Source: Melieria omissa (Eukaryota > Arthropoda > Insecta > Diptera > Ulidiidae). Taken from it: 64,000 nucleotides of DNA. Positions 12,516-21,790 of this stretch are shown here, piece by piece. The DNA lies in contig OZ020267.1 in the NCBI GenBank assembly GCA_963971225.1, forward strand, positions 71,854,218 through 71,918,217, read 5' to 3'. The position numbers and the translations under genes are program-made. The notes beneath the pieces are model-generated. The model was not told where the DNA came from. It ran no database searches and worked only from the letters and a program-made list of their open reading frames with translations. The stretch's first letter is position 1, and each line of letters starts with the position of its first letter.

Positions 12516-12662
12516 TTAATTGACGTCATTTTTTTTGACGTCAAGGCCAAATTCACGGCACCATTGGGATAGAATCCTAAGTCCATAGCCAATTCTCTCA
12601 GAAAGAGTAGAGAGATATTTGCCAGAGACTGCTATCGCAATGTCGTCCGCGTACGCGACAAT
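12516..12662 (-). pseudogene. Non-LTR retrotransposon reverse transcriptase fragment (YADD box)
   Basis: Read on the minus strand, 12662 down to 12516 gives IVAYADDIAIAVSGKYL followed by an S-E-R...L-S-Q-W-C stretch and then a stop (TAA, 12516-12518). The YADD box is the catalytic core of reverse transcriptase. The following G-K-(Y/F)-L ... L..L..WC pattern is what jockey/R1-type ORF2 proteins show just after it. The frame is closed upstream by an in-frame TGA, so only about 48 codons survive. It is a dead fragment. The neighbouring ORF2 tail at 12780-12920 lies 5' of it on the same strand, the reverse of the normal order, so the two come from different copies or a rearranged one. Confidence 0.85.
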
Positions 12663-12779
12663 TCAGAATGATCTATTGCGCCCTCTACAAATTGTTATAG
12701 AACATCTCTTTGTTCCACTTATTTACTTGATATTCTCTTTTGTAATCCAATACTAGTCCAGGTATCGCCTTCTGTTATG

Positions 12780-12920
12780 ACATGATGCATTACAGTGTCC
12801 TTTGATGTGCTCAGAAGATTTCTTTGCTATTCTGTATAGTCTACCCCGTTCTCAACTGATTGAACCCATATGTTTCATCAGTCTGCAGTGCTCAGTTAGA
12901 GGCCCGATGATCTATGCTGA
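12780..12920 (-). pseudogene. Non-LTR retrotransposon ORF2 C-terminal tail fragment
   Basis: The minus strand reads IIGPLTEHCRLMKHMGSIS, a stop, then ERGRLYRIAKKSSEHIKGHC. The LT(G/E)HC.L..H motif followed by a ..SEHI...C motif is the conserved region after the RNase H domain in R1/jockey-group ORF2 proteins, where it forms a cysteine-containing tail. Here the first zinc-like cysteines are gone and stop codons interrupt the frame. The nearby 12920-13200 sequence has a similar texture and may be more of the same element, but I could not read a motif in it. Confidence 0.65.
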
Positions 12921-14414
12921 TTTTTCCTCGGTCTGAGGTATTTTTCACCCTGAACCTAAACTGAACATTAAAAGTGTCTTCAGGGAAGACGTGGGATCTT
13001 TCCCCTTGATACATTTTAGGAACATACATATATAACTCTAATAGGACCCAGTATCTTCTACGCACCGATGGTCTGAATGAGTAGATCCTTTCTAATTTTC
13101 AGTAAAACATTATTTAGGCTGCAGCGCATTGTGCCTTTCCGACAATTTCTGGCCTAGATACTCCGTCGAATCTGGTTCCACTTGATATTATTATATGACC
13201 AGAGGCCTTCAAGGTTATATGAAGATTGAAAAAGAATGGTCAGTGGTATGGTGGGATCTTGCTGGTCTCACATTGATCTTTCAATCATGTCAATGCCTTC
13301 AATCGCCAAACTAGAAAATCGGTATACTGAGTTGTTGCCTGAGGCTCACTTGTGGTCAAATTCTGAGAATGCGACCGACAACACAACAAACTTCCGGATC
13401 TACTTATTGTCTATTGTTTCAAGCAGAGAAGTAATCGATACTTGAGGCAAAACTGAATTCTTAAGCCGTAAAAGTATTCAATTTACAGAAAGAGATGTTG
13501 GTTCAGTGTTGTTTTTTGCCATTGATATATTGCATATTTGTAGGCGTTTTGTTAATGGACTTTTTTCTATATATCTACTAAATTTATCTTAGAATGAGCC
13601 CTGCATTTATGGTTTTAAGTAAAACCAAGTTGTACTTAAGTTCGAAGCATTTAGTTCACCTCAGCCTTGAATGTCCAATTTTGATTCAAACTGACATTAA
13701 TTTGATTGCAACGCGTGCTTGGCATTCACTCATAATAAATTGACACGGCTCAACGGCTGCTTATGGCCTAACTTCGGTCAGAATAATGTTGCTGCGTATT
13801 ACAGTCAAATCAATCACTTAGCGCACTTTGCATTCTGCGTATGCATTTTGCGGTTGTCTAATCGCTCAATGCGCTCTACGCTCGAATGCATTGCTGCATG
13901 CGTCCTTTGGCACCAAATGTCAAGGAATAAGCATTAAGCAATATTGCGGCAGCCCAGTGCAATCGGCATGTAATGAGCACAAAAGTAATAAGTCAATCAG
14001 AGCAATCAAGGTTTAATATAAATTAGCATGGCCGCTAGACACGATGACAGCACTGAGCCGCTTAAGTTGCATCGAAATTTGCTGCACATCATAAGCAATG
14101 CATTAAAATTGGTTAATTGAATTGACACAAAGATTTGGCGCAAATGTTTGAAGATGTTCTCAGTAAATGCTCTGTTGACAGTAAGCAGTTGTTGTTGGGA
14201 TTTTGTCATTTTCAAATTCAAACAATACAAGATTAAAGATCAACAAAATGAGAGTGGCAAAGTTTTTTTTATTGTAATCTACAGAAAATTCTGTAATTTT
14301 ATGACATTATGTCAACTTTGTAAACATGTATGGAACCAGATGGATGGACGTATGGAACCAGTGAGCCGTGTTTGTGTTTGAGGAATGAAAATTTGAAATC
14401 GTTTAACAATGTCA
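12921..14414. other. Unassigned stretch; isolated hairpin-repeat copy at 13461-13546
   Basis: No gene is supportable. At 13461-13546 there is a diverged single copy of the hairpin unit that is tandemly arrayed at 14925-15610: it reads TAAGCCGTAAAAGTATTCAA, then an ACAG spacer, then TTGCATATTTGTAGGCG. The remaining sequence is AT-rich with short frames only. Confidence 0.55.
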
Positions 14415-14784
14415 AAGCAGATCAGTGTTGCCAGATTAAGGGTTTTCGCCCTTGATTTGAGATTTATTTGTTTGGATTGGAGGAAAATTTTATGATAAAT
14501 ATTTTAGGGGGAAAATTTAGGAGTAAATATGTTACAGACATTTTTAATTTAAGTTTTTTTTGCATTTTTTTCATTAACACCCTGTTTAGATATATAGATA
14601 GCTGTTAGATATATAGCTAGTGGCTCGTTTTTCAATTTCAAATACCAAATAGAAAGAGCAATTTTCATTGAATTTTCATTTTCTGTATGCATTATAAATT
14701 TGGGGGAAATTTAAGTTTTTAGGGGGAAGTTGACTTCATTCAAGGGGGGTTGCTTGAGATTCATCTGGCAACACTGAAGCAAAT
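14415..14784. mobile_element. hAT MITE, 354 bp
   Basis: The element at 14423-14776 begins CAGTGTTGCCAGATTA and ends with TCATCTGGCAACACTG, a near-perfect inverted repeat of about 16 bp. It is flanked by 8-bp direct repeats AAGCAGAT (14415-14422) and AAGCAAAT (14777-14784), one mismatch. CAGTGTTGCCA ends with an 8-bp duplication fit the hAT superfamily. The interior is AT-rich with GGGGGAAA blocks and has no coding frame, so it depends on a transposase supplied elsewhere. Confidence 0.88.
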
Positions 14785-14814
14785 TGACATTCAGCCTCAG
14801 GAAGGTGTGTGTTG

Positions 14815-15690
14815 TAAGTAGAGTCCGACCGAAGGTCACATTTTGTACAAATCCAAACCCTATTAATTGGCTACAAGACTCACATTTGGCTTAAACCGAA
14901 ACCAAAGTAAATTACTAAAGTCTTAAGTCCTAAAAGTATGTAATGTACAGTTCGTAAATTGTTGTTTTTTGTCGTACATTGCATACTTTTAAGGGTTATG
15001 GGAACTATCGCAAAAGCTATTCGAGGGTGAGTTAAGTTCCGGGCAAAAAAATATAAAAGGCTTGAAGTCCGAAAAGTATGCAATGTACAGCAAACAATTT
15101 TCATTCAAAGTTGTTTTTTGTTGTATAAAGTATACAATATCTTTTAGGCGTTATGAGAACTATAGCAAGGACTATTCGAGGACATGCCGAATTTTTTGAG
15201 AATGAGTTACTTTCTGGGCAAAAAGGATAAAAGGCAGCCGGAAATGGAACCGAAGCCGAAGGTGAGTAGCTTAAGCTGTAAGTCCTAAAAGTATGAAATT
15301 TACAGAACAAAATTTCGTTCAGTTCTGTTTTTGCCATACATTGCATACTTTTAGGCGTCATGGTAGGAACTACCATAATCATTTTGTCATTCATTATCAT
15401 ATTGGGAACTATAACAAGGACAATTCGAGGGCATGCCTGATGTTTTGAGAATGAATTACGTTCTGGAAAAGAGTATGAAAAACAGTCGGGAATGGAACTG
15501 AAGCCGCAGGTGAATAACGTAAGCCTTAAGTCCTAAAAGTATGCAATTTACAGAAAAAAAATTTCCTTCAGTTCTGTTTTTGCCATACATTGCATACTTT
15601 TAGGCGTCATGGTACTTTTGGGAACTGTAACAAGGAAAATTCGAGGGCATGCCGGACGTTTTGAGAATGAATTACGTTCCTGGTGAAAAA
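14815..15690 (+). repeat. Tandem hairpin repeat, four units of 142-247 bp spacing
   Basis: The left arm (AAGTCCTAAAAGTATGCAAT and variants) starts near 14925, 15065, 15280 and 15529. Each is followed 45-60 bases later by a matching right arm (ATTGCATACTTTTAGGCG and variants) near 14978, 15129, 15340 and 15589. In the third and fourth units a second, inner pair (ACAGAA .. TTCTGT) extends the stem. The linker carries a repeated 'ggaactgtaacaagga' plus 'aattcgagggcatgcc' block. Every unit can therefore fold into a hairpin of about 75 nt. Confidence 0.9.
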
Positions 15691-16005
15691 GTATGAAAAA
15701 ATTATGTATGAAAGAATGATGCTGACAGTCAGTTTTAGTTTTGTCAAGTGAGAGTGGTGGTTAAGTGAAGAAAATTAAGTTGACTGTGTCCGATTGTAAA
15801 TGAAAAGACTACTAAAGGGTTTCAGTTGTATTTTGTTTTATTTTGGCACATTCCAGCGATACGAACTTTACCTGCGTTGGCCAGTAAGAACTAGTTTTCA
15901 TAACGATATAACTAAACTAAAGTTTTGAAATCGCTAATTTTGCCTAACCATATCGAGCGATATGTATTCGGCCTCTATTTTGGCCGAAGCCGATTATTGG
16001 CCGAT

Positions 16006-16090
16006 AAATTACCTAAATTACCTAAATATTACCTAAATATTACCTAAATATTACCTAAATATTACCTAAATTAATATTACCTCAATATTT
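16006..16090 (+). repeat. 11-bp tandem repeat (ATTACCTAAAT)n
   Basis: About seven units of ATTACCTAAAT, slightly degenerate at both edges (ACCTAAATT, ACCTCAATATT). No gene overlaps it. Confidence 0.95.
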
Positions 16091-16404
16091 TCAGTTTTTT
16101 TATTTAATTAGTTATTAAAAATTTATAAAAGTCAATTAAGTCATTTTGGTTCCTTTGAGCATTCTAGTGTTAAAAGGCATTATGTTTATTACTCGGTGGA
16201 CGCTTTCATATGATGTCCGACGACAATTTGGATAAATTATGATTTCTGTCGAATATGCTTGCAACAACGTGAACTTTTGTATGAAGGTAAAGCCTACTTT
16301 TAGGCGCTTCAGACCTATGAGCTACCACATTGCTTATTTGGGTTATAAGACACTTTGTTGTTAACATTTATATATTTAAATGTTTCTATAATTAATGAGT
16401 GTAA

Positions 16405-16690
16405 CCTTCTCAAAACACGAACAGGAGCCGAAAAAGGTGTTACATTGTTTTTGATAAATTTGTACAACATTCTAAAGACCATTTAAATAGATCAACTATA
16501 GTACAACCTGTTTTTTTTAGAATTTTGTAAAAAATTCGAAAGGCCATCTAAATAAAAAAAACATTCAGAAGACCATCTAAGTAGATCAACGCGGAACTCC
16601 AACTGGCATTGCTCAGGACCCAAGAGGGTCTATGAGTGGTCTTGCTGGTAGTCAGTATACCTAACCTAATCTAACCTAACTTGGTAATTT
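16405..16690 (+). repeat. Probable LINE/SINE 3' tail ending in CCTAACCTAATC
   Basis: The segment ends ATACCTAACCTAATCTAACC at about 16659-16680, the same kind of tail that closes the well-bounded SINE at 27198-27595. It is preceded by a GC-richer block (16590-16655, 'ctccaactggcattgctcagg') unlike its AT-rich surroundings. Before that, the phrase AGACCAT(T/C)TAA(A/G)TAGATCAAC recurs at about 16478 and 16572. No coding sequence or target duplication is visible, so the class is uncertain. Confidence 0.45.
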
Positions 16691-18815
16691 AACTTTTTGA
16701 GGAAAAAAAAGAAGAAACAAATCGAATCGAACCTAACCTAACCTATTGAGTGTACTTTAAAAAAACTTGGAAAACACACCTAGCTGAGCACAAAAGGACT
16801 AACGCTTCATAGTGACAACTTTAACATGAGTCACTCAGAATTGACTATTCGTCAACTATAAGGCGACTATCGACTAAAGGAAATCACTTTCGTGTATTTT
16901 GTGTTGTTTGAGTTACAACTTTATGCATGACATAAGTACAAAGCTGAACCAACAATGAAATTGTTCAACATAAAATGATGAAATGATTAAATTATTCAAA
17001 TGAAATCAACTGTTGCTCCATTGACTTGTATTTTCAAGGCCATGTTGAGAGGAAAACTTGAATGGCTTCAAAACTATGTTCCTTCCTCGCTGAAACTAAC
17101 ATAAAGTGCAAATTTGTAAAAGCATTTAATTTTAATACTACGTACTAAAAGTCAATAGTGAAAAGAGCTGCCAAAGCCAAGAACAGCAATGAAAACAAAA
17201 AATTTTTCAATTCTCCTAGAAACGTTTAATTTGATTAGCCACTCACTTTGAGTGATCGTATAAAGTTTAGTGCTTCGAATGCTCGACTGCTGAAACTGAA
17301 TGGCACACAAATTTCTAATCAACGCCAACTTGAAGTCATCATGAGGGAAAGGAAAGAAACGAATCCTGCCAGACGAGAAATTGCCGCACTTTTGACATGT
17401 TTTTTTATTTGTTTATTTGTATGTTTAGCAACAAAGTTGAAACAATTGCTGGCGATTTTCACTACACTCAATAGTGAAAAGATTGTTGTGATGTTTGTGT
17501 AGGGTTTTTGTTGTTATTGTTGTGGCTGCATGCATGTGTGGAAATTTGTTTTCTAATCACTTCAAATCAACAGAAGCAACTGTGAACTGTGCTACGGACA
17601 CAAGTGGCATGAAAGTGGATTTGGCGTAAATCGATTGAAAAGTTGTGTTTTTTTTTAAGGAAAACTTGATTTAAGGAATTTCATTAAGTGCTGCGAGAGC
17701 ATTTAGTGAAAGTCAGGTTCAGTGTAGTTCTTCTATATGGTAAGAGTTTCAATTTGGCTTAAATTTTGCTGTAAAAAGAAGTGCCATGAATGTAGAAATC
17801 AATTGAAATAGTTTGCTTTAAATGAAAAGTTTTTCAAGAAGTTTCATTAAATGCTTGAAAGCAAAACTTAAGCTAGAAAAATTTATTCTCATTACACTAT
17901 CATCTCTTTGCTTTTTTTCGATCATTAGACACGCTCTGAATTGAGTTTAATGTTTATATAACTTTGTACACTTTAAAATGATGCTTTAATTATGCAGCAA
18001 CAATAACAAAAGACTCTTTCTTGCAACTGTTACAATTCGCTTCGAACTGCAGCAACACACTAAATATCTAAAAACATACGCAACCAAGTTGTAAACGACT
18101 GGCAGTGCACACTTGTGCAACAAAGCAAATCGAATTCCCTTTGCAACACTTAACAACAACAACAAGAACAACGTTAGCAACAGCAATTGCACACAAAACG
18201 CAGCAGAAAAGCTGAAAACTGTTTCCGTTTACGCGAACACTCACTCGAGTCCTAATTGGGCACAATTTGAGTTGCGCATTGCTGTTGCTTATTGCCATAA
18301 AAGCGCTGACAGAGAAAAAAACCACAACTTTTTCAAATATTCCACACAGAAAATTGCACCATAACAATAACGATTCGTAGATTTTTAACGATTTTCGGTT
18401 TCCGTTTGCGATTTTCCAATTTGAAAATAAAATATCAAAAATAAAGAAATACAAAAAAGAAAACGAAGAGAATGAAATCAAATAGAAAAACGACTGAATG
18501 AACGCAACGTATGCGGGTGGCACATATGGCATACGAAAGTGCAGCAACAACACTGCATTGCCACTCAAATTTTATACCATCAAAATATCATCAGCAAATA
18601 TTGTTGCCGAAACAACAATAGCAACAACAATCAGAGCAACGACAACAACGTCACTAAAGTGTGTGGCATATTGTAGAGAAGTGTGGTGTTTGTGTGTGTG
18701 TGTGTGTGTATAGTGTAAAAGTTGTTATTGCTGTACATAGTTGCATAGTTTTGGGGGGCGGGCGGTTACAAAAGAAAAGTTAATGCCATAAAATGGAATA
18801 TGAACTCAATATTGA
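16691..18815. other. Non-coding stretch
   Basis: AT-rich sequence with CAACAA-rich blocks around 18150-18190 and 18600-18650 and a GT run at 18690-18710. The 166-codon minus frame at 18068-18568 is hydrophobic because it reads TTG/TTT-rich DNA. It overlaps a plus frame and has no recognisable domain. I call no gene. Confidence 0.5.
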
Positions 18816-18904
18816 GGCTATACAGGGTGCCCAACAATATAAGGCAGCTGGAGTTTTGCACAATTGATAAGCTGAAAGAGAATTCATATTTCAGTTGGAC
18901 ACAA

Positions 18905-19220
18905 TGTTACGTTACGTAAGACAGGCGGCTTGCTGGTTCTCAGCAAGTACACTCGGAGGCCCCAAAGGCCCATTTTGATGCCCGATGAGAGTTTGGCAAG
19001 TCCTTGTCATCCTATATTCGGTGCTCGCTGAAACCAACCTGAGCCCAAATTGCCCAGCACTCTGCCCCCTGGATACCGGTGGCGTATGTTGTGAAGCGCA
19101 GGGCATTCGCATAGGAGGTGCTTCACGGATTCGATTTCCGCAAAAATGCCGATGGTGCAGTGCCCCGTTAAGACCACCGTGAGAATACGAAGTGTTGATT
19201 TGCTAAACCCTAATAGTTAC
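18905..19220 (-). pseudogene. Non-LTR retrotransposon ORF2 C-terminus and 3' UTR, truncated
   Basis: The minus strand from about 19213 reads GFSKSTLRILTVVLTGHC, then TIGIFAEIESVKHLLCECPA, and ends at a TGA (19007-19009). LTGHC...G and E(S/T)VKHLLCECPAL are the conserved tail after RNase H in R1/jockey-group ORF2. The spacer that normally holds the first cysteine pair is deleted between IGI and FAE. About 100 bases of 3' UTR follow, including the phrase ATGGGCCTTTGGGGCCTCCG at 18958-18977. That phrase is nearly the same as one near the 3' end of the SINE at 27198-27595. The copy is 5'-truncated, as is usual for LINEs. Confidence 0.85.
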
Positions 19221-19547
19221 AGAGTTCTCTTTTGGTCCAGTTTCGGCCACAGCGCGCGTGAGATCCCGCAGTCAGGCCGGTACGAAGGCAAGAGTATTCA
19301 TTCTTTTATAGCTTGGACATTATTTGATAACGGTGTGGAATTGCCAAAAGCTAAACGAAAAATATAATGAACACCACCTGAAATACCTAAAATTGTTCTA
19401 ATTTTTCTATTCATATATATCAGATGAGCTCTAGATGAGCTTTCTTTTGTGCGGTGACTTATAGTGAAATTTTACGTTCAACATTTTTCCCATACACACT
19501 AACCCTCAAAAATTAATTTTTGTAGGAGATTTTAGTACGAATTTTGA

Positions 19548-20028
19548 ATAAGTACGAAATAAACACTTAAACACATTTTCAGTTTTGGCTTAATTCTGGC
19601 GTTCAAGTTAATTTTTGAGCTTTGATGTATTCAGAGACCTATAGTAGAATTTTATGGCGAATATTTTCGTCGTAAATGTTGTCCTTAAAAAGTTCTGTTT
19701 TACAGGACATTTTTGGCAGTTTAGAAAAAAAAGGGTCAAATTGACCCATAAAAATAGAAGCTACAGGGTTAAAATGCTCCACAAAAATGTTCCTCGTGGT
19801 ATTTTACATCAAATTGCTGAACACATCATATACCTAAAATGTGATGTTACATGGTTTTCGTATGCCGATTCACCATACGAATGAGCAAAAAGGGGAAAAC
19901 TTTGAGCCACCCTAAAAACAAATTCAGACGTAAACTTTCAAAACGCCGATACACGTATATTTTCTTTTTGCCCCCTCTACTAGAATCCGTTGTCAGAACC
20001 TTGTTATTTGTTTTTTGTGTTGTGCAGT
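19548..20028 (+). repeat. Dispersed repeat family A, copy 1 (second copy 38488-38963)
   Basis: About 480 bases match 38488-38963 in the same orientation, with scattered substitutions and small indels. Shared landmarks are 'cgaaataaacacttaaa', GGGTCAAATTGACCCATAAA, GTTAAAATGCTCCACAAAAA, CGCCGATACACGTATATTTT and TTGTGTTGTGCAGTGT. Both copies keep an open frame of about 76 codons containing KRVKLTHKNR, VKMLHKNVPR and EHIIYLKCDV. No inverted termini or target duplication are visible. Family unknown; probably a decayed transposon. Confidence 0.85.
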
Positions 20029-20227
20029 GTTATTGGTGCGCTGGATTGCCTTCCTATAAAGATCAGTGTAGAAGTCTTGAAGTGGCGGGTAGATTCCTGC
20101 CACCATGCTTGCATCCAGTTGGACACAGAATCAGTTTAGAATGAACACGAAAAGTTAATGCAATCATGGATGAGGTGTAGAATTAGACTAGAATTATCGC
20201 AAGTTTTCCATACTTTTCCATACAAGA

Positions 20228-20980
20228 CTCTTCTTCTTCTTCTTCTTCTTCTTGACTGGCACGACAGCCCGATTACGAGACTAAAGGCTTGATTACACGT
20301 AACGAGTCGAGTGACGAGACATCAAAATGGTACTAAGCCGAAAGAATTGGGATAGCGAGCAAAAGCGACGAGTTGTTCAAACGTATTTTGACACGTGGCG
20401 AGTCAGTTCGGTTTTACAATGCACAAAATGAACTAAGCAACTCGCGCAATTAAACTCAACCGAGCGAAAAGTGGTGTGTGACGCATTCCGCATGTGACGA
20501 GCGATTCCGCGAATCGCTGCGAAAAAGAGAAAAATGTAACGGTAAAGTAGTGCTCGGCCTAGCAAACAAAATGTGATTCTAGTGACTCTCTCGTCACTTT
20601 CATCGGCCACTGACTCAATCAACAACTCGACTTACTGTTTAGACGAAACGATTACTCGTTCGAGTTGCTGTCTTCTCACTCTACTCGTTACGTGTAATCA
20701 AGCCTTAAGGCCTAGCTACCCGCAACCAACCGTGTTGTGCGTGCGAATGTTTTTACAAGGTTGGAAGGGACCTACAATTTTATGCCGATTCCGAACGGCG
20801 AGTTGGGAGCTTTTTCATAGGCAATTTTACTCTCAGAGGTTTGCCATTTCCTGCTGAGAGGAGCCACCGAAAGAAAAATTGTTGTTTTTCTTTTTTTTGG
20901 TGTTAACGCAACCGAGTATTGAACTCGCGGAGTCATGACTCGCGGCCCAACGCACTAGCCAGCTGAGCTGCGGCGACTAC
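20228..20980 (-). mobile_element. tRNA-derived SINE on the minus strand, interrupted by a MITE
   Basis: On the minus strand, CAGCTCAGCTGG at 20970-20959 resembles an RNA polymerase III A box. GTTCAATAC at 20924-20916 matches the B-box core. They lie 34 bp apart, as in tRNA-derived promoters. The body follows ('atgccgattccgaacggc' read on the plus strand near 20781) and the minus-strand 3' end is an (AAG)n run, seen as (CTT)n at 20230-20253. A Harbinger-like MITE interrupts the body at 20285-20705. I found no clear flanking duplication, so the outer limits are approximate. Confidence 0.6.
20282..20708. mobile_element. PIF/Harbinger-like MITE with 23-bp perfect TIRs, nested in the SINE
   Basis: The 421-bp element at 20285-20705 begins AGGCTTGATTACACGTAACG and ends with the exact reverse complement of at least 23 bases. 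It is bordered by TAA on both sides (20282-20284 and 20706-20708). A three-base TWA duplication is the signature of PIF/Harbinger elements. The short subterminal phrase GAG(T)CGAGTGACGAGA adds internal structure. It has no transposase. A decayed HARBI1-like transposase exists 11 kb away in this window, but nothing shows that it mobilised this MITE. Confidence 0.82.
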
Positions 20981-21219
20981 ATATTATATTCGCTGATATC
21001 TTGAAAAGAGTTGGGTAATTGTAATTGCAGAACCCTAATTGTAGAACCCGACAAAAAATACAATTCATCAAAGGAAAAGTTGATACAAATACCTAAGAAA
21101 ATACAGAAAAAAAATTGCCGCAAAGGAACAGCCACAGAACTATTGTAAACCATTTGCATAAAGTTGATTAAAAAAATCCATCTTTGAGTGCTTTATAAAC
21201 TAAATAAAACAAAAGCAAT

Positions 21220-21790
21220 GATTTAAATTTCAAACTGTGATCACTATTGCCATTCAACTAAAAGTTTTTGTACCAAAATTCTTCTAAAAAGCCCAAAAAT
21301 GGAAAAAGAAAGAATCAAGAACCAATGGGGCAATGGTCTTTCCAGTGTTAAGAAGACCATTGTTTGAGCAATTATGAGATCGCAACGAATCAGCAAATCA
21401 ACCAGAAAACTATTCTAAAACATTGGCATTGAATTGATTTAAAAAAAAAATCTATAAAATTCTATTCTATAAAAAAATTTCATGATTTAAATTTCATATG
21501 ACGTGATCACGTGATCACAACTCAACTAAAATTTTTTGTACCAAAGTTTTCCTAAAAAGGCCCAAAATGAGGAAAGAAAGAGCCACTTTTTGCTTTCGAC
21601 AAATTGTTTTTTAACACCAAAAAAATTTGAGAATTTAAATTTCATATCACGTGATCACGTTTGCCACTCAACTAAAAGTTGTTGTACCAAAGTTTTCCTA
21701 AAAAAGGGAAAGGAAGGGAAGAAAGAGCCAATTATTGCTTTCGACAAAGTGTTGTTTAACACAAAAACAAACATAGTTTTTACATAGAAT
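21220..21790 (+). repeat. Tandem repeat, three units of about 150-260 bp spacing
   Basis: The phrase ATTTAAATTTCA..TGATCAC, then 'caactaaaagtttttgtacc', then 'aaagttttcctaaaaaggcc' recurs near 21222, 21485 and 21634. Units two and three contain the palindrome CACGTGATCACGTG or CACGTGATCACGT. No gene is supported here. Confidence 0.85.

Noticed and set aside
18068..18568. 166-codon hydrophobic minus-strand frame
   Set aside because: Hydrophobicity comes from T-rich DNA. No signal peptide with a typical cleavage pattern and no domain; a plus-strand frame overlaps it.
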